From: Solea solea
Lineage: Eukaryota; Chordata; Actinopteri; Pleuronectiformes; Soleidae
Assembly: GCF_958295425.1 (NCBI RefSeq)
Contig: NC_081138.1
Coordinates: 4,819,802 to 4,883,801, forward strand
Length of the DNA stretch: 64,000 nucleotides
Direction: 5' to 3'
Shown here: positions 15,166 through 25,790 of the stretch, in pieces
Layout of the letters: the number at the start of each line of letters is the position of its first letter
Position numbering within the stretch: position 1 is the stretch's first letter
Program-made: the position numbers and the translations under genes
Notes under the pieces: model-generated
Database searches by the model: none
Told to the model about the DNA's origin: nothing
The model's input: only the letters and a program-made list of their open reading frames with translations

Positions 15166-16043
15166 TAATAAAACCAAATAACTTGAGATGAAGAATATTT
15201 AGATATCTGATGTCTAGATTTCTTTAGAAAAAATGTTGTGTTTTTTTTCTTTACACACTTCTGGGGGGCCCCTGGTGATCACGTGGCCCCAAGCAGCCGC
15301 TAACCCCTTGGGCCGGCTCTGTCTACGCCATCAGGTTTCACCTTGTTATTCGTCGTGGACTCAAAATGTGGCGAATGTGAAATCTTTACATTATCGAATC
15401 TTTTAGCCCTTTTAGCCCCTGGGGTGCCCCAAACAAAGTATGGGCACCCCTGTCATATGGGCTTCTACTGCGCCTTAGCGGACCAGGTCCTCTGAGGAAT
15501 TCAACCCCTAGATGGGACACAGCATAGTGAACCATGCGATATACAGGATTTTTGGATTGTATTGAATTTTACATTTCTTTTTAATCTGTCTGATATCAGA
15601 TCCAGCGATTTTGACCAACCGATACTGAGTATCATATCGGCTCATGCCATTTTGATATCGATCCCAGGTTAAGCCGAGGCAGAATCAACGACGCCTTCCA
15701 ATTGGACGACTGGACACTGGAGTTCGTGGGTATCCCGGCAACACTGGCTCCTCCTGTGGAGCAGCCCGTGGAGGTGTGGCTTGTGGTGTTCGGCGTGGTC
15801 ATGGGAGTCGTCGTGCTAATGGGCGTCTATCTGATCGTCTCCGGCATCCGACAGCGCAAGGGGTGAGTTTGGCATCGAGGCATCTTTTTTTTTTTTTTAT
15901 GCGATCAATTATTGACGCATTGTTTTCCTTCATGTGTTTGCAGGAAAAAAAGGTCGGGCGTCGAGAATCCCTACGACACATCCATCGATGGGCAGACTAA
16001 CAAAGCCTTTGAGGACAGTGAAGGGGAACAGACGGGATTCTGA
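4950..16043 (+). CDS. ace2: Angiotensin-converting enzyme 2 (ACE2), complete, 18 coding exons
   Basis: Type I membrane zinc carboxypeptidase with a C-terminal collectrin-like domain; the family trims angiotensin II and supports neutral amino-acid transporters at apical membranes. Exons: 4950-5165, 5276-5434, 5540-5633, 6404-6547, 7630-7745, 8188-8293, 9045-9142, 9224-9396, 10821-11047, 12073-12217, 12785-12883, 12970-13092, 13732-13910, 14122-14177, 14266-14363, 14464-14580, 15668-15862, 15944-16043. All junctions are GT-AG and in phase, giving about 814 aa (human 805); many exon lengths equal the human ones (159, 94, 144, 106, 98, 227, 145, 99, 123). Seen: signal peptide, [12 protein letters not shown] motif, zinc site HEMGH at residues 386-390 (10870-10884), third ligand E414 in NEGFHE, transmembrane segment about 753-775, ENPY motif, and C-terminus QTGF like a PDZ ligand. 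Start: ATG at 4950 is the first in frame; ATG 4977 has the better -3 base and gives a shorter signal peptide, so the mature protein is unaffected. Confidence 0.97.
5816..5960 (+). mobile_element. hAT-like MITE family B, truncated copy in ace2 intron 3
   Basis: Begins with AGAGCTGAAACAATTACTCG and carries the internal AATCGAT-type and GTGAATATTTTCTGG blocks found in the full-length family B copy at 23444-23820. The second terminus is missing. Confidence 0.6.
9592..9740 (+). repeat. SINE-like fragment in ace2 intron 8
   Basis: Starts with tandem GGCAA units followed by CTCAATGTGCTTTACATG, the typical head of an abundant teleost interspersed repeat. The body is truncated. Confidence 0.45.
11765..11845. 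repeat. (TA)n microsatellite, about 40 units, ace2 intron 9
   Basis: Uninterrupted alternating TA for about 80 bases. Likely length-polymorphic and prone to assembly error. Confidence 0.95.
13190..13682. repeat. 42-bp minisatellite filling ace2 intron 12
   Basis: About 12 head-to-tail copies of a unit with GTAGAAAATATTCACATTTA then AGAAGCTGAAAAATGTCACA, usually 41-42 bp long. It ends about 50 bp before the exon 13 acceptor. The unit matches an internal segment of the family B MITE at about 23670-23710, so the array looks like expansion of part of an inserted MITE. The length, a multiple of 3, creates repetitive false open frames on the minus strand. Confidence 0.9.
14913..15321. mobile_element. 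hAT-like MITE family A with 8-bp target duplication, ace2 intron 16
   Basis: Terminal inverted repeats CAGGGCCGGCCC at the left and GGGCCGGCTCTG at the right, the CAG...CTG ends expected of hAT elements. It is flanked by TCTACACC (14905-14912) and TCTACGCC (15322-15329), an 8-bp duplication with one mismatch. It has no coding capacity. An internal (AGT)n tract lies at 15074-15165. Confidence 0.85.
15074..15165. repeat. (AGT)n microsatellite, about 30 units, inside MITE A
   Basis: Perfect AGT triplet run inside the transposon at 14913-15321; the related copy near 20 kb carries a TA-rich tract at the corresponding place. Confidence 0.95.
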
Positions 16044-16368
16044 GTCGACAGAGAGCAGAAGGAAGACGTCCTGTCGGCTCCGAATGCTCAGTACAGCTAA
16101 GAAAGAGAAAGTCATGAGTGTTGCTTTTATAAAGCCTTTCCCTCCGTCACCAATGCTGCACAACCTAACATCAAACAACAATAGAACTTTAACTAAATAT
16201 AAGTAATTATATTACAGTTGACATACTTTGTGAATGAACTTTACTAATGTGATTTACTAATGCCATACTTTTATTATACTTGCGTAGTAATAAGCTTGAG
16301 GTACTGTATATTTATATATGCACAATTTACTTCTTACGGTTGTTTTACAATTCTTTTGAACAACTCTT

Positions 16369-16374
16369 AATAAA
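16369..16374 (+). terminator. Polyadenylation signal AATAAA for ace2
   Basis: Canonical AATAAA lies 326 bases after the ace2 stop codon, in AT-rich 3'-UTR-like sequence. No other gene on this strand is near. The cleavage site itself cannot be read. Confidence 0.6.
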
Positions 16375-18576
16375 TATAAGACAAGCAACAATACAGTGGA
16401 ATATTTCAGCTGTGTCTGCATTATTATTATTATCTTTTTTTTAAAGAAAATCAGGCTACTAAAACTAAAACTGTGTATTAGTCCACTAAAGTCGCCTATA
16501 TTTCGCTTTTATTGTTAAATTATGCCAAAAATGTATGTCTTTCTTTACCGATTAAATGTGATAACTCAGCAGAGAATGTTATTTGAGTTAGATTCAAGAA
16601 ATCTATGTGCTGGACTTTCAGAGATCATGCGTTATCATTCTGTTGATACTTTCAAGTTTTGTTTTGTGATTTGCATAAACTCATAATCTTGTACAATTCA
16701 TATATTATTTCTTTCTATTGTGTTGTGGACAGTCCTTTTTTACACCAACACAGGTTTTTGACATACATTGATAAGAATTTAACGATTTCCATTATCGATA
16801 TTGCTTATCGATACGATTCCTTATCGATTCTCATTGGGTGAGGGAATAAGTACAAATGTGTTTGTTTGTGTAAACTCTCTTTACTATCTGATTTTCACAT
16901 GAATTGGTCCAGATAACATTTTTTTAAATATTACATAAAAAAAAAAAACATGTAGTACATCAGAAATACACTCTGTACCAAAGTACAATAACTCCAAAGG
17001 CTTTTGCAAACATAAGCAGTGCACAATACACCATACAAAAAATAAAAAGTTTACTTTAAACGACACAAATGAAAATGAGACATATTGTAACTACTGAAAT
17101 AGCCGTGATATTTCAGTGACAAAAGAGATTTTATTTCAGTGTTTTACACCCCGATTAAAAATGTATGTATGAATCCCTACAAGAGCAAATGCATTCATAA
17201 TATTACTGACCATTTTACACTACCGTCTCTACAGCAGAAAGAGGATTTCTGATTGATACACTGATGAAAATATCATCTTATGCGCGTGTTATTTCATGCA
17301 TTTCAAGTAAAAGGTTAGAAATCCTTCAGCTACGTTAATTGGTGACCCCCGAAAAATATCTCCTGCAACTGATCTGTGGGCCCTCGTCTCTGGGAATGAC
17401 AGAAATATGATAATGTAAACAGCAAAAAGTCAGGTTTAAGAAGTTGGACACAGCAGATGTGGCTTTTCTGTAGCATTCTTTTCTCAAAATAAGACATTTT
17501 AGGGAAATTAAGTGGATTTTCGTTCCTTTCTTGTTCTATATACACTTTATAACAAGAGTCTATGAAAGATTTCTGTGCCCCAGACAGGAAGTTCATCACC
17601 TCTAAGCAACTTTAGATCATGTAGAACATTTTAAATCTGCATTTTCATTGCAGATTATTAGAAGGGCACTGGGGTTCTATTAATCAGAATGTGTTTTTGG
17701 TGTAGATCAGATTAAAGTAGAAATATATAGGATTTTTACCCTACTTTACCAGTTTCTGAGTGACTGTGATGGTTAAATGTCTTGTTGCTGTCTCCATTCC
17801 CTCTACTGTCTGTTAGCTGAAAACCAGCCTTGCCAGATCAGGGCCACTCACCCGGATTCCTGCAAATCAGGAGGTCTCACAAAGTCTCGGGTCTTTTGAG
17901 AAACGAATTGCTTCATGGTAAATTCTCCCTAGCCAGGCACGGGCTACGAGATCAAGGCATCGCTATAGATGTTTGAGACGTTCATCGCGGCAGAGCCACG
18001 GGAAAAGAAGCAGAGAAGACATGGAAGTAGATCAACACTTTACGAATTGAACAAAACAAAAATGAACCACACGATCAAAATACACAAATAAAATTTCATT
18101 TGAAAATACGCTTTTTGTTAGCAATGATCGGAATTCTGTTTGCTGCGACCTGATTTGTTCTTTTTGTTTGCAATTCTGGCCATGGGCGGGGCTTAGGAGA
18201 GTGAGGAAGAGGAAACACTGGACTGTTTTTTTTTTTTTTCAAATGGCGAGAACTAAAAAACACAGAATCATGCAAAATGAGTTCACCGGCTCTGGGAGGG
18301 TGAGTTTTTATGACGGTGAGCATAAAGTGGTAGATGTAAATGTAAATATGTACTCTGAACCTGTAGGAGGAGCTCTGTAGAAAAAAAGGTGAAAAAGCAA
18401 CTGAAAACATCTCCGGGAGTTCATGTAAATTCATCGTAAGAAAACAAATATACATCTCAAAAGTAATTTTAAAATCAATGCAAGTCTTTGATACTTTGCC
18501 ATAGCGCCCCCTATTGACAAACCGCCACTGGTTTAACATCACGTCACAATTCCCAAATACAATTCCTGAGTGAATT
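16375..18576. other. Intergenic region between ace2 and the IL-1 family gene
   Basis: No exon is supported on either strand; the ace2 and IL-1 genes converge here. Around 16780-16830 there are CGAT-rich MITE-like blocks, and about 18020-18210 holds a relic of the foldback element seen at 40.35-40.92 kb. The 3' UTR of the minus-strand gene must run down from 18576, but no convincing close polyA signal was found. Confidence 0.55.
18020..18210. mobile_element. Relic of foldback element (partial)
   Basis: Shares TGAACCACACGATCAAAATA-like, TTTGAAAATACGCTTTTTGT and GGCCATGGGCGGGGCTTAGG blocks with the left half of the element at 40351-40916. Only one arm is recognisable. Confidence 0.55.
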
Positions 18577-20245
18577 TCACTGTGGTTGAATGACAAAGAG
18601 GAACGTGTTCTCGGCTGTCGGTCCGTCCACTGTTTCGATCGTTACCCGATCGCTAGCGGTTTCCGTGTTGACGATCTTAATGAACCACCCGCTGTGCAGC
18701 GCCGACTCAAACGTCCTCTGGTGCAATCTGTCCGACTTCATGTAGAAGACATAAGCGAGTTTGGTCTTGTCGCTCATGGAAATATGCTGCAGCATCTGCT
18801 TTGAGCACGTCTACAACAACAAAGAGTGGATTACTTTCAAGTGTCAATTTTTTTTTTTATATAATGGACATCAATTTAACATCACTTGACTTTGACTTTC
18901 CTGAAACCACCACACAATGTCTATAGGACATTGGCGGTATTGGAGATGGGCCAGCCTCATGCTGTGTTTCGCACCGCGGGATCATTTTTGTACATTTTAT
19001 GACGCGACGGACGCTATTCGCTGTATTTTAAACAGAAGTAACAGGCATTTCTGTTCACCATCAACCAAAGCAGTGTTGCACTCTCTGTTGTGCAAACGTC
19101 TGCAGAGAAGAAACCGTCGTCTTGTGTGGTTTCACAACACCGTTGGTGGGTCGGGAAACCACACAGGACGACGGCCAATCACAACCGTCGCGTCTGTGCA
19201 TTGACTTTGTAAGTAAAGTTGTATATATAAACTTATATATATATATATATTTACATATACATATATATATATATATGTATATATAGATATATATGTATAT
19301 CTATATATAGATGTATATCTATATATAGATATATCTACCCACCTGAGCAAGAAGTACTCAAGATGTTTAAAATGGGACTGAATTTGCGAAATTTGGAAAT
19401 ACGTCACAGTTCAAAGTCTACTTTTTTTATGAACTTTATATCAATACTAAAAATGCAATGACTCAAACGCATCATAGGTTTGACAACACATATTTGCATG
19501 TTACCTCCACCTGAAGAGACACCCTCTGTTCGTCCTTGTTGCACCTGAGGAAGCTGTCAGAGTCAGTGAAGTTTAGGACCACTGGCATTCCACTGCCCAC
19601 CACCGCAGACGACTTGTAATGGTAGATTGTGATCTTCTCTGGAAAGGACACAAACAAAAGGAACGCAAAAGGAAACCAAATGGCGTCATACAATTCCACC
19701 TCTTGCAGGTGATTTTACTTTGAATGACAAACCTGGAGATGATGAAGGGTAGAGATATTGCCCGTCATGATGTCGGAGGTACTGGTAGGTGGCCACGTTT
19801 TCGATTGCAGCGTTTAACATGCTGGCGCATCTTAAACTGCCGCCTCCTCTTGCAACTGAAAGTTAAACATGGTAAATGTAAATGCTCTGTATTTATAGAG
19901 TGCTTTTCTCACACAACAGTTTTACCATTTAGCCATTCTGGGGCCCTAAATTGAATTTCATTTTATAGGTGGAAAAGGGGCTTATTGTTGATGCAAATGT
20001 AACAGCATAGATTGCAATAATTATAGTTGTGTTATTTACACTAAACCAGTGTCTTGTTTTTAAGCTTAGAGGGCAGTAAAATCACAAGTGGCCTATTGTT
20101 AATTTGCACGTTTGTATTCAAAGTGAAGCGCTCAGTGTGCTGATACTGAATTTACAAGTAAACCAGTTTTTAAACAGAAAACAACAATTGTCATTTTTCA
20201 AATCAATCAAAACTCAATAAATAAAATAAAATAGTATTAAAATAA

Positions 20246-20287
<42 letters not shown>

Positions 20288-23200
20288 TTATAATAAAAAT
20301 AAAAAAATAATAAAAAATACTCAACACTATTTAGATATGTATATGTATATATATGGAAAAAATTATTTCTTTAATATGTTAAAATGTGGGTTTTTTTCTC
20401 TGCACACTATTGGGGGCCCCAGGCAGCAGTTTAATTAGCTTTGGCCGGCTCTGCCCCCATTCATTCACAGCCACTAGGAGCAACATGAGGTTGCCCAGGA
20501 ATACATCACAACCTGGACCTGAGAAGTTGTGTTTTTGGCTGCAGCATAACTCAAAAAGTAAAGGGCAGATACGGAATATGTTCCCTGGGGATGTGGATTA
20601 TGGCCCAAGGAAGAAATCTGTTTGATTTGACTGTGGATGAATTAGACACAGTCGGAAACTGAACCGGCCTTGAGGGAGGTTTGTGTCTCTCAACCCTCAA
20701 CAGTGAATTGCCTCATGTCACTGTATTGATAAGGATGTAAATACCAGGAAAAGGGTTGAATTGTTAGAGGAGCAGAGGAGAGGAGTAAAACCTACTCACC
20801 AAGTGTCACTTTGCTGGATTCTGATATCATGACAACATCATGAAAGGTGCATCCTCTGCCCTGACATCCCTCACACACACCCCCGTCACTACAGCCTCTC
20901 CCCGTCACCGTTGAGATTCTGGTTTCCGTCATGGCAACGATGAACATATCCTGCTTCTCCCCATTCTCAGTTTCAGTTGGACAAACCTCCTCCTTCTCCT
21001 GCTCCTTCTCCTCCTCTACAGCCCCATCCTCCCTTCCCTTCCCTTCCTGCGCCTCATCCTCGCACTCCCTCTTCATCTCCATGGTGAAATGGAGAGAAGT
21101 GGAATCCTTGAAGAAGGGAAACAATATGTCTCCATTGCTGGGAGGCTGCTCCTTGATCTTCGTCTTGCTCGCCTTGCTCGCCTTGTGCACAGTCTGATGT
21201 GAACGGGCAGAAGAACACCGGCGTTGATTAGAAATGTCTTTTTGCGTCAACCACACGAGCACACGTGTACATGAAGACACATTATGGTCAGAAGGATCAT
21301 GGGGGACTTGCGTTTGCAACCTTATAGAACAGGTTTATGTGTATATGTTTAAAATAACATGACGTTTTAATTAATGTCACAAGCTTTGGGAAATAATTCA
21401 TTTAATTACTCTTGTCCTGATTTATACAGTGATTTGGGTCACTATGGTTTGCCATCTTTAAAAAGTGAGAGTCTGTATAGGAAGTTTGGGAAACAATGCT
21501 TTATGGTACAGGATAAAAGTTAATCAGGGTACTCGGAAAACTCTCTGGCCTTATGTTGTAGAGTTCATATTAATCATCGGAAAAAAGGTTATATTATATA
21601 ATTGCTGTTATTGTTGCTTGTGGAGTTAGACAACCAAAATATATAAAGTAATATGATATTTTACTGTTATTCATAATGATTTTATTGTTCTTTGGTGGCA
21701 GGTCAGTTTGACTCCAACTAAAAGGCCATTAAAGCTAACACAAAAGCAAAAGTTTGTCCAATTGTTAAATTTGTTGTTGTTTTTTTACCATGTAGTTCAA
21801 GATTCCAGAGTTATATTCGTCATATGCACCGTTACACTCATATGACACACAATGAAATGTAATCCTGAGTCGAGAAGTCAGAATTCTGAGATTAAAGTCA
21901 GAATTCTGAGAATAAAGTCCCATTCTGAGATTAAAGAAAAAGTCAGAATTCTGAGATCCATGTCAGAATTCTGAGATTAAAGAAAAAGTCAGAATTCTGA
22001 GATCCATGTCAGAATTCTGAGATTAAAGAAAATCAGAATTCAGAGATTACAGTCACATTCTGAGATTAAAGAATTCTGAGATTAAAGAAAAATTCAGAAT
22101 TCTGAGATTAATGTCAGAATTCTGAGATTAAAGAAAGTCAGAATTCAGAGATTACAGTCACATTCTGAGATTAAAGAATTCTGAGATTAAAGAAAAATTC
22201 AGAATTCTGAGATTAATGTCAGAATTCTGAGATTAAAGTCATATTCTGCGATTAAAGAATTTTCACTTTGAGATTAACGAAAAAAGTCTGAATTCTGAGA
22301 TTAAAATCACATTCTGAGATTAAAGAAAGTCAGAATTCTGAGATTACAGTCACATTCTGAGATTAAAGAATTCTGAGATTAAAGAAAAAGTCAGAATTCT
22401 GAGATAAATGAAAGTCAGAATTCTGAGATTAAAGTCAGAATTCTGAGATTAAAGTCAGAATTCCGAGATTAAAGAAATGTCAGAATTCTGAGATCAAAAT
22501 AAGAATTCTGAGATTAAAGTTGCACTCTGAGATTAAAGAAAATTTTGAATTCTGAGATTAAGACACATTCTGAGATGAAATAAAAAGTCTGATTTCTGAT
22601 CTTTTTTCTCAGAATTCATTTATATTGTCCATAGCTATAGTTAAATTAATAGTCTCTTCACTATGTAATGAAAACTGTTGTCTCACTTATGAATAAACCT
22701 TATGACACATAGTGTAGGTTAGAAATAAAAAAAAGTAAAAAGTCTAAAAACCATAAAAACCAAGGAAGCCTTGATGAACTCACCAGCATTGGATTCCCCT
22801 CAGCTAACATTTGTGCCAAGTCTTTAGGTGGGAGACCTCGCAGGTCCATGCCGTTTATCTGAATCAGTTTGTCTCCTTTCCTGCCATAGTTTGATACGTT
22901 GGAACCGTTATGAACGACACAATATTGAAATGGTAACACTTCATTTTGATTATACCCTAGCTAACCAGTAGTAACTAGCTGCCAGTAGATTATAATCCAG
23001 CCCCTACACAAAAGGACCTGTTGACTATAACTAGTATTTTTAATTAGTTATTAACCATCATTTCACTAGTTCTCTGTAGACTGTGTCCACGTACTTCTGC
23101 TTCGTCCTGTCGGCTGAAAAGTTAACAGGTTCATGTCACAGGAATGATCAATTCTATGTTGATTATCTGTGGACAATATGTTTATTATCATGTAAACATC

Positions 23201-25082
23201 AAATCTTAGATTACTTGACATTTAGTTGTTAATTTGTTGACAGTCATCAGAATATTAGTAGGGAAACTACACTTGAATGTAATGAATTACATGATCCTGA
23301 CACACACAATGGAAAACAGTAGAGAGTCAACAACGGACTATCACAATAAAGTGATACCATTTATATTTTACATTTCTGTAACTCGAGGAATCATTTCAAA
23401 TCTAATTCATGTTATATAAACTCAATGTTTATATTGTTGTGTTTAGAGCTGCAACTAACGATTATTTTCATAATCGATTAATCTGTCGATTATTTTCTCG
23501 ATTAATCGATGAATTGTTTGGTCCATAAAATATAAGAAAACCTTAAAAAATGTTGATTGGTGTTCGTCAAACCTGGAAATTATGATGTTCTCAAATGTCT
23601 TGTTTTGTCCACAAACCAAAATGATTGACTTTTAATGATTAATTTGTTATCCAGAGCAAAGAAATGAAGAAAATATTCATATTTAAGAAGCTTAAACAAT
23701 CAGAAATCTTGTTTTAATCATGAAAAAAGCTTCAAACCGAAGAATCGATTATCAAAATAGTTGTCGATTAATTTAGTAATCGATTAATAATCGATTCATC
23801 GATTCATCGGTTCAGCTCTAGTTGTGTTATATATAAACCCAATTTGTAGGTATGTCTTACTACAAAGTGGTGTTATAGAATGACACAGGCTGAGCAATAC
23901 AGAATATAAACATTTTTGCTTTGTCTTTATTTGTGTTCCCCTATTTTTTGGTTCTTAACCCTTTAAAACCTAAGCCTCAAAATGTCCGCCTGGACTATAT
24001 ATAAATACTTTGTTACTGTAGTTAAGTACAATATTCACGTATCCGTACTTTACTTTGTTTATATTAATATTTTTAGCAACTTTTACTTTTACTCCACTGC
24101 ATTTCCTCTAACTATCTTTGTTAATGTGTTACTACCAAATAAAATCGGAAGAAAAAAAATAGAAAGAGTTGGTATTATGGTCTGTATTTATATAGAGCTT
24201 TTCTAGTGTTGATGAGCTGCTTTACTCAATTTTGCAGGATTTGAACCCACAACCTTCCTTCACCCTACCACAGAGCCACCGTGACTCAATCCTAACTCCT
24301 CACCTTTTTAAAACTTTGACTTCTAAAACATTTTATATCAGAAAAGTACAGTAAATATCATATACTTCAAGACTTTTACTATAGTTTAATATTATAAAAA
24401 AGTCACTTCAACTTCATGTCAGTCATGTTCTGGTGAGATACTGCTTATTTACAAAGTGTATCAACAGTTTAAAATGAAGACTTGGATTTTACAGTTTTAC
24501 TTAGAAAAGTACAAGTACATGGACAAGCGATATTGGCACTGGCGATACGCTCGGTGTTAAAGGGTTAATTGACCAGACTTTTGATTGGAATCAAATCCTG
24601 GTCACTCGAGGGTCACTAACTGTTATTTCTTTTACATGTGGACTTAACTGTATGTCATTTCTGTTATGTTGTTTTTTGCTTATATCTTTTTGTCATTTAT
24701 GAACAAAAGGAACTATTCTGGAGACCCTACATTTCTACATCACGACACACTGTGTCATTACATTCATCTGCGTTACGGGCAGCGAGAACATGTGGACTAA
24801 ATCAAGTCAGTGTCTGATCAACAGTGACGGATACATACCTGACAAATATTTTTTCTCCACATGCTTTCGTGGGCTTCATCACCTTTTCCACTTCATAATG
24901 ATGCTTCCCTTCATGGATCTTGTGGATGACAATCACCCCACCGTGAACCCTGGAGTCCTGACAAGTAAAAAAAAAAAAAAACAACAGGTAAACAAACTAA
25001 CTATAAATGAGAAATATCATCCAATGCACAAAGTGATATAATTCCTGATGTGATAAATTGTATAACCCACTTCCAGATCCAT
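18577..25082 (-). CDS. il1fma: Teleost interleukin-1 family member with PDZ-like N-terminal segment
   Basis: Exons in transcript order: 25082-25071, 24957-24839, 22880-22784, 21193-20800, 19855-19733, 19638-19505, 18810-18577; phases agree throughout, giving about 370 aa. The start has an ideal context, ACCATGG, with only four coding codons in exon 1. No signal peptide is seen, as in many IL-1 cytokines. Residues about 44-80 read RKGDKLIQINGMDL...LTVHKA, like the second half of a PDZ domain. Exon 4 is Lys/Glu-rich, then Cys/Gly-rich. Residues about 208-370 give a beta-trefoil-sized domain with IL-1-like strands (MPVVLNFTDSDSFLRC, RVSLQVE) and a final-exon signature FESALHSGWFI, diverged from the family pattern. 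The 3' exons are the surest; the exon 3 acceptor has a weak pyrimidine tract. I match it to the fish-specific novel IL-1 family member from memory of that family. Confidence 0.8.
19225..19336. repeat. TA-rich microsatellite in IL-1 family gene intron
   Basis: Imperfect TATA/ATAC/ATAG dinucleotide runs of about 110 bases, 400 bases from the last exon of the minus-strand gene. Confidence 0.9.
19938..20453. mobile_element. hAT-like MITE family A, second copy (left end lost)
   Basis: Shares GGGGCCCTAAATTGAATTTC, TTTTTTCTCTGCACACTATT, GGGGGCCCC and the right terminus GGCCGGCTCTG with the copy at 14913-15321. The left terminus runs into another repeat (about 19870-19935, with TGTATTTATAGAGTGCTTTT). 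It holds a (TA)n tract at about 20248-20288 where copy 1 has (AGT)n. Confidence 0.7.
21872..22610. repeat. Minisatellite of AGAATTCTGAGATTAAAG units
   Basis: About 740 bases built from 18-24-bp variants of GTCAGAATTCTGAGATTAAA, in the intron between the PDZ-like exon and the acidic exon of the IL-1 family gene. Every unit carries the palindrome AGAATTCT. No spacers of constant length, so it is not a CRISPR array. Confidence 0.92.
23444..23820. mobile_element. hAT-like MITE family B, complete with perfect 8-bp target duplication
   Basis: Ends TAGAGCTGCAAC and GGTTCAGCTCTA are inverted repeats; GTTGTGTT flanks both sides (23436-23443 and 23821-23828). The 377-bp body is full of ATCGATTAAT-type palindromes. 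Non-coding. It lies in the intron between exons 2 and 3 of the IL-1 family gene. Related copies: 5816-5960 and 38560-38800, plus the ace2 intron 12 array. Confidence 0.88.
23990..24450. repeat. Interspersed fish repeat (copy 2) with nested insert
   Basis: Shares blocks with 3130-3715 (TTTTACTTTTACTCCACTGC, ACATTTTATATCAGAAAAGT). The shared sequence is interrupted at about 24174-24287 by a different repeat that starts GGTCTGTATTTATATAGAGC and ends ACCACAGAGCCACCGTGAC, so one element inserted into another. Confidence 0.6.
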
Positions 25083-25644
25083 GGTAAGTGCTCGCTGTCT
25101 TAAAACTGAAGACTAAAGCTGACACCAGGCACAGAGGCAGGTTTTTAAAGCCGTGTGGTTCGGTGGTTCTACTTAGTATGAATCAAAGGGGAAGTAAAGA
25201 TGATGGGACACATGGTGCCACTTCGTCAGAAAGAAGAAGTAAAATATGCAGAAACAAGGTAGAAACTGAATAGTACGAGGATTTTATTGAATGAAACTCG
25301 AACCGAGTATCAACTGAATATGAAGGCCGACAAACAAACTTTCTTCTATTTACGATTACTTCTTGCTTTTGAAGTGAAGCAATGTCACTGTCCGTTATGA
25401 AGATTTTGAACAAAGAGGAAATATTACAACTGTCACTTTTATAATAGGTTATAACAGCGACATGGGAACCACAGGAAGAAAATTACTTCCTCTGTATCAG
25501 TCGAGAGTGAACAATATACAATACCTGTTTTTTATGTTATTTATTTCTGTTACTTGAGGATAATTAACATTTCATTGACAATCTGTTACATCAGTTTCCC
25601 CATTGGATAATATGTACTGTATATATGTAGGTTTGTTTCTCTAT

Positions 25645-25790
25645 ATCAGAGGTGTAAAACTAGATTGTATATACAGCAATATTTTAATAATAGTATTAAT
25701 AAGACATTCAGTTGTAATTATCACACTATTAAATGTATTACATTCAACATTTATTTACATATATTAGAAAAGCTTCTTCAATGTTTTAAT
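25645..25790. mobile_element. hAT-like MITE family C, partial copy
   Basis: AGGTGTAAAACTAGAT followed by AATAAGACATTCAGTTGTAA and a CACTATTAAATGTATTACAT block, matching the copy at 51939-52361 in the same order. Confidence 0.6.

Noticed and set aside
18096..18596. 166-codon open frame on the minus strand
   Set aside because: It overlaps a transposon relic and the 3' UTR of the IL-1 family gene, has low-complexity Lys and Tyr-Ile runs and no family resemblance.
22700..22939. Longer first PDZ-like exon reading PFQYCVVHNGSNVSNYG before RKGDKL
   Set aside because: It looks PDZ-like, but no acceptor in phase with the upstream exon exists there; the acceptor at 22881-22882 restores Arg in phase. 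Kept as an alternative, not excluded.
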